A DNA stretch of 64,000 nt from NCBI GenBank assembly GCA_026129485.1, contig JAHCHY010000021.1:18238-82237 (forward strand). The letters run 5' to 3'. The position numbers and the translations under genes were made by a program. This document shows, piece by piece, positions 35,434 through 42,797 of the stretch (positions are counted from its first letter, which is position 1; every line of letters begins with the position of its first letter). A model generated the notes under the pieces. It was not told the DNA's origin. It made no database searches and was given only the letters and a program-made list of their open reading frames with translations. Source of the stretch: Cyclobacteriaceae bacterium. Its GTDB lineage: Bacteria > Bacteroidota > Bacteroidia > Cytophagales > Cyclobacteriaceae.

Positions 35434-35694
35434 ATGAATAAGAACAGGCCAGCCATTATCAATCCAGCCCTGCTGTGGGAGTATGACCTGGATACATTCA
35501 ATTACGAGAAGTCGTATAAGATTGTGATTGAAAGAATACTTCAAATGGGAAATTTGGAAGAGTGGCAAAACATGGTTTCTTTCTACACGAGAGAGCAAAT
35601 ACTTGAAACTATTGAATGGAGCGCCCAGTTAGACGGAAGAGATAAAGAGTTCTCCAGATTTTTTCTGACTTCTGATTTTTTGAATGCTGCATAA
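35434..35694 (+). CDS. Probable antitoxin-type partner of the AbiEii protein (DUF6922-like)
   Basis: 86 residues from ATG 35434 (the frame is open back to 35299, but the promoter box and the sequence character favour this start). The body reads INPALLWEYDLDTFNYEKSYKIVIERILQMGNLEEWQ, a pattern I associate with small proteins (DUF6922-like) encoded just before AbiEii nucleotidyltransferases. It overlaps the AbiEii gene by 11 bases. By analogy with AbiE-type systems it could be the antitoxin, but unlike AbiEi it shows no clear winged helix. Confidence 0.55.
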   Translation: MNKNRPAIINPALLWEYDLDTFNYEKSYKIVIERILQMGNLEEWQNMVSFYTREQILETIEWSAQLDGRDKEFSRFFLTSDFLNAA

Positions 35695-36316
35695 AACGTC
35701 ATCCATTATTTCGCCCAAAACATTTTCCTTAATTCAGGAGCTTCAACATCTGCCTGAGCTAAAAAAATTCTACCTGGTTGGAGGGACTGCGCTTGCACTA
35801 CAGTTGGGACACCGGAACTCTGTTGATATCGATTTATTCACGCAGGACGACTTCACGCAGGAAGATATTTTAAATTTACTGAAGCCAAAATACACGGTCA
35901 GGGAAATCTTTCAAAGGACTAACACAATCATCGTATTAGTCAACAATGTAAAAACGGATTTCATCAAACATGATTACCCGTTCATCAGGCCACCGGTTAC
36001 GGAAGAGGGTATTACATTTCTCAGCAAAGAAGACATTGCTGCCATGAAATTCCATGCCATCATACAAAGCGGAAAGCGACTGAAAGATTTCATTGATATT
36101 TATTTCCTGTTGGAACATTTTAGCATGAAACAGATGGTTGACTTCTTTTCAGCGAAATACACCTACTCCAACCCAATGATCGCCTTGAAAGCTGTAAACT
36201 TTTTTGATGAAATAGACGAATCCATCGATCCGCCAAAGCTTCTAAAGCCTCTCAAAATTGACCAGGTCAAAAAACGCATCCGGGAAGCAACGCAAAAACC
36301 GCTTAAAGTTTTTTAA
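35684..36316 (+). CDS. AbiEii/AbiGii-type nucleotidyltransferase (putative toxin)
   Basis: 210 residues. The nucleotidyltransferase core is clear: FYLVGGTALALQLGHRNSVDIDLFTQDDF near 29-57, with the GG motif and the metal-binding DxD (Asp49, Asp51). A further AAMKFHAIIQSGKRLKDFIDIYFL segment matches the family's KL..R...RD..D motif region. AbiEii proteins transfer nucleotides and act as toxins or phage-abortive factors, controlled by a partner. The start overlaps the upstream gene by 11 bases. It ends 13 bases before a gene-remnant scar. Confidence 0.85.
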   Translation: MLHKTSSIISPKTFSLIQELQHLPELKKFYLVGGTALALQLGHRNSVDIDLFTQDDFTQEDILNLLKPKYTVREIFQRTNTIIVLVNNVKTDFIKHDYPFIRPPVTEEGITFLSKEDIAAMKFHAIIQSGKRLKDFIDIYFLLEHFSMKQMVDFFSAKYTYSNPMIALKAVNFFDEIDESIDPPKLLKPLKIDQVKKRIREATQKPLKVF

Positions 36317-36329
36317 AGTAGTTCAAGAA

Positions 36330-36366
36330 TTATTCCGCCCGGAGGCACTTTACAGGGTTTACCAAA
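36330..36366 (-). pseudogene. Remnant of a permease 3' end
   Basis: Read on the minus strand these bases encode LVNPVKCLRAE and a stop. They match the last codons (LVNPVDSLRAE) of the minus-strand permease ending at 36983 in 31 of about 37 positions. Nothing upstream of the junction at 36366 continues the match, so only the tail of a lost permease gene remains. Confidence 0.65.
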
Positions 36367-36487
36367 GCGGCACACAACAACTTATCCGTGCCAACGGAGA
36401 AAAAATTCAACTGCCGGGCCTGGCTACTATAGATGTAAATGCAGGCGATAAAATTGTGATTGCTACTCCGGGCGGAGGTGGGTGGGG
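36367..36487 (+). pseudogene. Duplicated 3' fragment of a 5-oxoprolinase gene (direct repeat copy 2)
   Basis: These 121 bases match 27198-27318 with 7 mismatches and no gaps, and keep the reading frame (QLIRANGEKIQLPGLATIDV, then ATPGGGGWG). Homology stops abruptly on both sides. The open frame continues to a stop just before 36559 but with unrelated sequence. It is a fragment, not a functional gene, and marks a recombination or insertion boundary. Confidence 0.85.
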
Positions 36488-36558
36488 AAAGCAAGTGAAC
36501 TCATTTTTTCTTTTATGCTATAAAACTTTTTTCATTCCGCCATCATCAATATGTTAAA

Positions 36559-36981
36559 ATGTATATGAAGACTTCGTTGTTGTTTTTCTTTTTGGCGTTC
36601 GTGTATAACGTTGTGTGGTCGCAGTCCTGCACCATACCTCAACCATTAACGAAAGCGCAAAAAGAAATGGTAAAAGGGGAATGGTATGGACACTACGAGC
36701 TTGACGATGGGAAGACGGCATTTACCGTTTCAGTAGATTTCGATGCCGATTCAAATTTCGTTGAGGTTTCCAATCCGCCCCTCAAGGGAAATGTCGCACA
36801 TGAGGAATACCGGTTCTGCGGAGCAGGCTCATTTCATTTTAAGAAAGTTGTACCCGGGGGGTACTTTGAATTTGATGGCGTGCCTCAGAAAAATTCTATA
36901 AATGGCACGTTGGTCGTGTTGGTTGGAAATGTCAAAAAGACCGGTAAATTTTTCATAGAAAAGAAAGATATAAGTAAATAA
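36559..36981 (+). CDS. Small secreted protein of unknown function
   Basis: 140 residues; a signal peptide (about 1-22, ending VVWSQ) precedes a beta-rich domain with KGEWYGHYELDDGKTAFTVSVDF and an end KKTGKFFIEKKDISK. The pattern of a Trp-containing strand pair followed by a FEFDGVPQKNSINGTLVVLV strand resembles a lipocalin-like or small barrel fold, but I recognise no family. An internal ATG at 36565 is an alternative start. It is convergent with the next permease, whose stop begins 1 base after its own. Confidence 0.6.
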   Translation: MYMKTSLLFFFLAFVYNVVWSQSCTIPQPLTKAQKEMVKGEWYGHYELDDGKTAFTVSVDFDADSNFVEVSNPPLKGNVAHEEYRFCGAGSFHFKKVVPGGYFEFDGVPQKNSINGTLVVLVGNVKKTGKFFIEKKDISK

Positions 36982-36982
36982 A

Positions 36983-39622
36983 TTACTCCGCCCGAAGGCT
37001 ATCCACAGGGTTTACCAAAGACGCTTTAACGGATTGATAAGCCGTTGTTAAAAACGCAATGGTCAATGATATTATTCCGGCCAAAGCGAACATCCACCAT
37101 TGCAACGTAATGCGATAAGCAAAACCTTCCAGCCACCGGTTCATGAAATACACGGCAACAGGCGAAGCGATCATCAACGCAATAAGTACCAGCTTCATAA
37201 AATCTTTGTTGAGCATCATCACGATACTGGCAACAGATGCGCCCAATACTTTGCGTATGCCGATCTCTTTTGTGCGTTGCTCGGTTACAAAAGCAATCAG
37301 CGCAAACAAACCGAGGCACACGATGAAGATTCCAAGCCCCGTCAGGCAGGAGAACAACACTTTAAAACGTTCTTCATCTGCATGAAGGTTTTTAAAATTG
37401 TCATCTAAGAAGGTGTAGGAAAACGGGCGGTTCGGAGCAAATTCTTTCCATATCGCCTCTACCTGTCGAACGGTTTCGGTAGGATTGCCTGCCGTTGTTT
37501 TGATGAACAGCCTGGAAGTAAAATCTTCCTGCACAAAAAAATTATTCCGTATCAGGAAAGCAAAGGGTTTGATCGGATCATGGAAAGAATTGAAATGAAA
37601 GTCGCTGACCACTCCAACCACAGCGGCATACAGTACCGTATCCATTGAAGCGTCCCAGATCAGCCGTTGACCTACGGGATTATTTAGGTTAAGATCACGC
37701 ACGGCCGTTTCATTCAGGATAAGGGTATTAACGGTATCGATAAGATAGTCGGGAGAGAACTGGCGGCCTGCCAGCAGTTGGATGCCCAACGCATCTATAT
37801 AATCATAATTGATCTGGCAGAAATTGATTAGCCGGTCAGTCTGAGAATTTTCCGTGCGGATATTGCCTGTCCAGTTGGGTGCACCGGTAATACTTCCGGT
37901 AGAGGCTCCCACTTTCTTTATACCGGCAAGCTGCGCGATACGTTGCTCCATCACCGGGCGGTTGTTCAGCATCCTTGCGTTGGGAACCACGATAACATGC
38001 TCTTTGTCAAAACCGGGATGCTTGCTGCCAATATAATTCATCTGGCTTACCACCACGGTTGTGCCAATGATCAGGCAAATGGATATGGTAAACTGCACAC
38101 ACACTAACGCCTTCCGCAGCCAACCCGCACTGCCCGATACTTGCATGTTGCTGCCTTTCAAAACATGCACAGGATTAAAAGACGATAGATAAACAGCAGG
38201 ATAAAGACCGGCTATAACTCCGATGGCCACAGCAAGACCGGCCAGGGACAGCCAGACTAACCAAAGCTCCGGCTGAAACACTTCCAGTTGCTTTCCGGCC
38301 AACTGGTTAAAAGGATGAAGAAGCAATGCGATCAGAACTACGGCAAACGCAAAAGCAAGCATGGTGATCAGAACGGACTCTGTTAAAAACTGGAAGATCA
38401 GTCCGCGTTGCAAAGCGCCTGACGTTTTGCGGATACCCACTTCCTTTGCCCGTTTGGTTGATCGGGCTGTAGCTAAGTTAATGTAGTTGATCCCTGCCAT
38501 GAAAATGATGAACAAAGCAATGGTTACCAGAACCCGGATAACAGAGGCATCACCATTGGCTTCCAGTTCGCGGTTTAATTTGGAATGCAGGTGAATATCG
38601 GTGAGCGCCTGTATGTGGAATTTGTCTAACGGTCTGCGTTCGTATTTGGTTTGTGCATACGCTGCGAGCCTGGCTTCAAAATTTACCGGGTCAACTGATT
38701 CCTTTAATTTGATATAGGTGTGATACCTGGGCGGCCCCCATATCGTATTGAACCTTTCTTCGACAGTCCTTAACGGGATCAGCATATCAAACCTGAAATG
38801 TGAATTGCCCGGAACATCTTTCAGCACACCGGTTACGAAGTATTCACTGCCTTCGCTGCGCATCGGCTTCCCTATCGGGTCGTCCGTACCGAAATACTTT
38901 TGTGCAGTGCTTTCGGTAATGACAATGGATTGCTGAGTAACGAATGCTTCTTTCGGAGAGCCTTTCACAAAAGGAAAAGTGAATACCCTGAACAGGTTGC
39001 TGTCGGCTTCATACACACGGTCTTCATAAAATTGCCTGTCTTCGTATTGCATCGCCATTGGGCGGTTTTGAAAAAGCGTGGCTGCCACCTCCACCTCGGG
39101 AAACTCATTGCGCATACTCAGCGCCATCGCCCCGGGGGTTGTGGCATACGGCTCAAGCTGATCCGCATTGTTCATTTCATCACGAATGACACGATAGATA
39201 CGTTCTGCCCCATCGTGATACCGGTCATAGCTTTGCTCATGACGAACGTAAAGCAAAATGAGAATGCAACATGCCATGCCAACGGACAGACCGGTAATGT
39301 TGATAAAGCTGTATTGCCATTGAGTGCGTAGCGTGCGCCACGCGATCTTGAAATAGTTTTGTATCATGCCTGTATAAGATGAGTGTGCGAAATGATCACG
39401 ATTGGGTTCAGATAAATTTTTTCTTGAAAACGGTTTTAGCAAACGAAGCGCTGTCCAAATGTACCGTTGGCGGGCTACCTGCAAGCCATCCGTTTCAATC
39501 CAGTAATGATATAGCTCCAGCAAATCGCCCTGCACTTCTTCCAGTGTACCGGCAGGAACAAATCTTTTCAAAAGCCAGTCTGCCAGGCGGGGTGGTTTGA
39601 TATGGTTTTTCTTGTTCGTCAT
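36983..39622 (-). CDS. FtsX/MacB-type ABC permease with prefix domain (copy 2)
   Basis: 879 residues from ATG 39622; the frame extends to 39679, but those codons come from a palindrome and are not conserved. The prefix domain (KPPRLADWLLKRFVPAGTLEEVQGDLLELY) is nearly identical to that of the neighbouring permease. The standard two-module FtsX/MacB layout follows, with MAGINYINLATARSTKRAKEVGIRKTSGALQ in the first block and RTKEIGIRKVLGASVASI in the last. It ends VNPVDSLRAE. It is the third gene of a PadR-permease-permease unit. Confidence 0.88.
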   Translation of the reverse strand: MTNKKNHIKPPRLADWLLKRFVPAGTLEEVQGDLLELYHYWIETDGLQVARQRYIWTALRLLKPFSRKNLSEPNRDHFAHSSYTGMIQNYFKIAWRTLRTQWQYSFINITGLSVGMACCILILLYVRHEQSYDRYHDGAERIYRVIRDEMNNADQLEPYATTPGAMALSMRNEFPEVEVAATLFQNRPMAMQYEDRQFYEDRVYEADSNLFRVFTFPFVKGSPKEAFVTQQSIVITESTAQKYFGTDDPIGKPMRSEGSEYFVTGVLKDVPGNSHFRFDMLIPLRTVEERFNTIWGPPRYHTYIKLKESVDPVNFEARLAAYAQTKYERRPLDKFHIQALTDIHLHSKLNRELEANGDASVIRVLVTIALFIIFMAGINYINLATARSTKRAKEVGIRKTSGALQRGLIFQFLTESVLITMLAFAFAVVLIALLLHPFNQLAGKQLEVFQPELWLVWLSLAGLAVAIGVIAGLYPAVYLSSFNPVHVLKGSNMQVSGSAGWLRKALVCVQFTISICLIIGTTVVVSQMNYIGSKHPGFDKEHVIVVPNARMLNNRPVMEQRIAQLAGIKKVGASTGSITGAPNWTGNIRTENSQTDRLINFCQINYDYIDALGIQLLAGRQFSPDYLIDTVNTLILNETAVRDLNLNNPVGQRLIWDASMDTVLYAAVVGVVSDFHFNSFHDPIKPFAFLIRNNFFVQEDFTSRLFIKTTAGNPTETVRQVEAIWKEFAPNRPFSYTFLDDNFKNLHADEERFKVLFSCLTGLGIFIVCLGLFALIAFVTEQRTKEIGIRKVLGASVASIVMMLNKDFMKLVLIALMIASPVAVYFMNRWLEGFAYRITLQWWMFALAGIISLTIAFLTTAYQSVKASLVNPVDSLRAE
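39362..39598 (-). repeat. 237-bp duplicated prefix-domain segment, copy A
   Basis: This segment, coding for the prefix domain and the start of the first helix, aligns without gaps to 42100-42336 in the neighbouring permease. Most differences are single bases. The two permease genes therefore arose by duplication, at least in this part. Confidence 0.8.
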
Positions 39623-39631
39623 GCTCCCATA

Positions 39632-39664
39632 AGACCTATAAGGTTTTAAAAACCTTATAGGTCT
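39632..39664. repeat. 33-bp near-perfect palindrome between the two permease genes
   Basis: Arms 39632-39647 and 39649-39664 (AGACCTATAAGGTTTT and its complement) flank a single centre base. On the minus strand it lies after the stop of one permease (39688) and before the start of the next (39622). It may slow or stop read-through. Palindromes of the ACCTATAAGGTTTT type recur between genes in Bacteroidota (recollection), so a dispersed element is also possible. Confidence 0.65.
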
Positions 39665-39687
39665 GTTATGTTTACTCATCTTTCGTT

Positions 39688-42360
39688 TTATTCATTTTTT
39701 AATATCACTGCGGGGTTTATTCTTGCGGTTTTGATTACTACCCGGAGGATTGAGCAATACGCCAGAACAACGCTGACAAGGAATGCTACAATGAATGGTA
39801 ATACCGATAACTCCACACGGTATGCAAATTTTTGCAGCCATTGGTTGACCAGGAACCATGCAGGGTACAAGGCAAAGATATTCCCTGCGATCACCACCAG
39901 CATATATTCCTTAGAAAGCTCCTGCAGCAGGGAAAATACGGAAGCGCCAAACACTTTTCGTATCCCCACTTCCCTGGTGCGATATTCGATGAAGAAAGAG
40001 ACGACCCCAAACAAACCCAGACAAGCAAAGGCCAATGCTAATATGGTAAGGTACGTGATAAGCTGGCTGGTTGTTTTTTCTGCCTTGTATAAGGCATCAT
40101 AGCTGGCATCCAGAAAATAATAGTCAAAAGGTGATGAAGAAATACTTTTCCATACTTCTTCAATATTCTCAATGGATTCACTGCTGGCGTCTGTGTTCAG
40201 GCGAATACACAAAGTAGAATACCACGGCAGAATGTGCAGCATCAGAGGTTCCACTTTGGTATGAACAGAGGCAAAATTGAAATCCCTTACAACCCCGATG
40301 ATATGGCCTGTCTTGGGTTCACCAAAACGATATTCAAAAGGTTTTCCAATGGGGTCATCCAGGTTAAACTCTTTCACTGCTGCTTCATTAAGTAAGAATG
40401 CAGACTGTATATCGGAAGGGTTGTCTATTGAAAAATCCCTTCCTTCAATAACTTCGAGCTGGAGCGTTTTTATAAAATCGTGATCCACTGCCATCACCCG
40501 CATATCGCGTGTGCCATCATCATTTCCACTCCGGCTTCCGGCCAGGTCAGGAATTCTTACAGTAAGGAAAACCACCCGTTTGCCGGGTGCAACGGATGCA
40601 TACGTTGATCGCTCTACACCCTTCAACTTGTTCATCTCATTTTTTAAAGCTTCGCGCTTTTGATAAACATCTCCTTTTACCGGAACGATCACCACATTGT
40701 CTTTATTGAGCCCTATGTTCATGGTTTCAATAAAATCCATTTGATGCTGTATGGCAAATGCCGCCACGATCAACAGGGCTGAAATAGTAAACTGGAAAAC
40801 CAGCAGGCCGCGTCTCAGGAGCAACGAAACTACCCCTGACTTACTTGTTCCTATACCTGATTTTAGTACCTGCATAGGGTTAAATGAGGAAAGGATTATC
40901 GCAGGATAAAAGCCCGACAGAAATCCAAGAGCGATCCAGAGCACAAATGCAGGAACAAGCGTTTGATAGTTTAACAGCACATGAATGTCAAATTGCTTCC
41001 CGGTCAGTGTATTAAAGAAGGGCATAAGCAGCATCATCATCACAAAACTCAATGCAAAAGCTAACAGGCTGAACCCATACGATTCAAGAATAAAGTTGAG
41101 AAACAACTTGCCGCGTGAAGCCCCGATCGTTTTCCGGATGGCAACTTCCCGGGAACGTTTCAACGCCATTGCATTGGAGAGGTTAACATAATTGATCACT
41201 ACAATGATCAGGATAAGACAGGCCACACCAATAAAAATATAAACTACTTGTAGGCTGCCGTTTACTCCAAACTCCTTTTCAGCCTTGCTGGTCAGATGGA
41301 TCGCTGAAAGCGGCATCAATCCCAACTCAGTCTTAAAACTTTCGGGGGGATCAGGCACCCCTTTTTCATCGAGATAACCGTAGATGGCATACCAGTCATT
41401 TAACAGTTTTTCTGAAAGGGGTTTTACCTGCGCTGCCGACTTCACCCGCACATAAGAATAAAAGGCGTACATATTCCGCGACTGGTCCACATCGGGCCAA
41501 AATGATTTCAGGGGAACCACAATTTTAAAATTGAAGTGGCTGTTATCCGGCACATCTTCAAATACCCCGGTTATGACAACGGCAGCCCCATCCTTCATGA
41601 TAATTTCCCCCACCGGATCAACGTCCCCAAACAGCCTGCGCGATACTTCACCGGAAATGACAACACCATCGGGTTTGTCAAGTGCCGTATTCCGGTCACC
41701 ATAAATGAATGGGAATGGAAATACCTTGAAGAAAGAGGAGTCCACTGCAATCGCACCTAATTCTGAAAACTGCTTTGAACCGATCTTGAACTCCACTTCA
41801 TTATCATTGCGCAGGATGCGGGTGGCTGCTTCAACCTCCGGATACAATGAAGTAACAGTTGGAACCAGGAAACCTTCAGACGTAGCCCATGTTTGTTCGC
41901 CATTCCTGGAAGTAACTGTTGGCTGTATCCGAACCACGTGGTCATAACCGGGCAGGTATTCATCATAGCTCAATTCATTCCTGACAAACAGAAAGATGAA
42001 CATGCTTACGGTTAAGCCCAGGGTTAATCCGGATAAATTAATCAGCGCGTAACTTTTGTTTTTAGCAAAGTTCCGCAGCGCAATGTTGAAGCTGTTTTTT
42101 ATCATGCCTGTATAAAATGAGTGTGATGAATGATATTGATTGGTTTCAGGTAAATTTTTTCTTGAAAACGGTCTTAGTAAACGAAGCACTGTCCAGGTAT
42201 ATCGTTGGCGTGCAGCCTGCAAGCCGTCCGTTTCAATCCAGTAATGATACAGCTCAAGCAAATCGCCCTGCACTTCTTCCAGTGTGCCGGCAGGGGCAAA
42301 TCTTTTTAAAAGCCAGTCGGCTAAGCGGGGCGGTTTAGTATAGTTATCATTATTCTGCAT
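39688..42360 (-). CDS. FtsX/MacB-type ABC permease with prefix domain (copy 3)
   Basis: 890 residues from ATG 42360 (a TTG lies 9 bases upstream). The prefix domain KPPRLADWLLKRFAPAGTLEEVQGDLLELY is followed by KNSFNIALRNFAKNKSYALINLSGLTLGL and the standard modules, with VINYVNLSNAMALKRSREVAIRKTIGASRGKLF and YRTREVGIRKVFGASVFSL. It starts 12 bases after the PadR gene and is likely co-transcribed with it and with copy 2. Outside the first 240 bases it is clearly diverged from copy 2. Confidence 0.88.
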   Translation of the reverse strand: MQNNDNYTKPPRLADWLLKRFAPAGTLEEVQGDLLELYHYWIETDGLQAARQRYTWTVLRLLRPFSRKNLPETNQYHSSHSFYTGMIKNSFNIALRNFAKNKSYALINLSGLTLGLTVSMFIFLFVRNELSYDEYLPGYDHVVRIQPTVTSRNGEQTWATSEGFLVPTVTSLYPEVEAATRILRNDNEVEFKIGSKQFSELGAIAVDSSFFKVFPFPFIYGDRNTALDKPDGVVISGEVSRRLFGDVDPVGEIIMKDGAAVVITGVFEDVPDNSHFNFKIVVPLKSFWPDVDQSRNMYAFYSYVRVKSAAQVKPLSEKLLNDWYAIYGYLDEKGVPDPPESFKTELGLMPLSAIHLTSKAEKEFGVNGSLQVVYIFIGVACLILIIVVINYVNLSNAMALKRSREVAIRKTIGASRGKLFLNFILESYGFSLLAFALSFVMMMLLMPFFNTLTGKQFDIHVLLNYQTLVPAFVLWIALGFLSGFYPAIILSSFNPMQVLKSGIGTSKSGVVSLLLRRGLLVFQFTISALLIVAAFAIQHQMDFIETMNIGLNKDNVVIVPVKGDVYQKREALKNEMNKLKGVERSTYASVAPGKRVVFLTVRIPDLAGSRSGNDDGTRDMRVMAVDHDFIKTLQLEVIEGRDFSIDNPSDIQSAFLLNEAAVKEFNLDDPIGKPFEYRFGEPKTGHIIGVVRDFNFASVHTKVEPLMLHILPWYSTLCIRLNTDASSESIENIEEVWKSISSSPFDYYFLDASYDALYKAEKTTSQLITYLTILALAFACLGLFGVVSFFIEYRTREVGIRKVFGASVFSLLQELSKEYMLVVIAGNIFALYPAWFLVNQWLQKFAYRVELSVLPFIVAFLVSVVLAYCSILRVVIKTARINPAVILKNE
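42100..42336 (-). repeat. 237-bp duplicated prefix-domain segment, copy B
   Basis: Gap-free counterpart of 39362-39598. Similarity falls away upstream and downstream, so only this part of the two permease genes is kept nearly identical. Confidence 0.8.
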
Positions 42361-42372
42361 ACTTGTCAATGC

Positions 42373-42711
42373 TCAACGTCCTGATAAGTACATGGCTTTC
42401 GGGGGCAATGCTTCCCAAAACTGCATCCGGATATCTTTTACTTCCTTTAGCGCCTTCCCCCCGGCAGCGGTCAGCCGGAAAAAGCGTTTTCTCCGTCCGC
42501 CTCTTTCCGCAGTAGCTCCGCCCATTTTGGAAGAAAGGAATCCTTTTTCTTCCAGCCGTTGCAAGGTGGTGTGTACCGTATTAAACCCGACAGACCGGCC
42601 GGTTTGCTTCTCAATTTCCAGCGTAACGGAAACCCCGTAAGCACCGGCATCCAGTACGGCTACGGCCAGTAGCACGATCTCTTCAAATTCGCCTAAAAAT
42701 GTTTTTCTCAT
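42373..42711 (-). CDS. PadR-family transcriptional regulator (copy 2)
   Basis: 112 residues, the same size and layout as the PadR at 28358. It starts MRKTFLGEFEEIVLLAVAVLDAGAYGVSV, has VGFNTVHTTLQRLEEKGFLSS as recognition helix and a wing with ERGGRRKRFFRLTAAGGKAL. It leads a three-gene unit with two permeases on the minus strand. The AT-rich upstream region with inverted repeats (42721-42771) is a likely autoregulatory operator. Confidence 0.9.
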   Translation of the reverse strand: MRKTFLGEFEEIVLLAVAVLDAGAYGVSVTLEIEKQTGRSVGFNTVHTTLQRLEEKGFLSSKMGGATAERGGRRKRFFRLTAAGGKALKEVKDIRMQFWEALPPKAMYLSGR

Positions 42712-42753
42712 AGCGGCAATAAATATATTATATTATATCTTATTTTGTCGAAC

Positions 42754-42771
42754 AAATAATTTGAATTATTT
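42754..42771. promoter_or_regulatory. AT-rich inverted repeat between PadR and the divergent lipoprotein gene
   Basis: AAATAATT-TG-AATTATTT is a perfect 8-bp inverted repeat in the 86-base gap between the divergent starts, next to an ATAT-rich run at 42721-42742. It is a candidate PadR operator; no known PadR consensus is matched. Confidence 0.3.
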
Positions 42772-42797
42772 TTAAGCAACGTTAATCCGGCATAATC

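Noticed and set aside
36258-36557. A 99-codon plus-strand frame overlapping the end of the AbiEii gene
   Set aside because: It mixes AbiEii antisense-frame codons, the oxoprolinase fragment and unrelated sequence, so it is a chance fusion over a scar and not a gene.
39623-39679. Extension of the second prefix-type permease through the palindrome
   Set aside because: The extra codons derive from the palindrome and lack homology; the ATG at 39622 precedes the conserved prefix domain.
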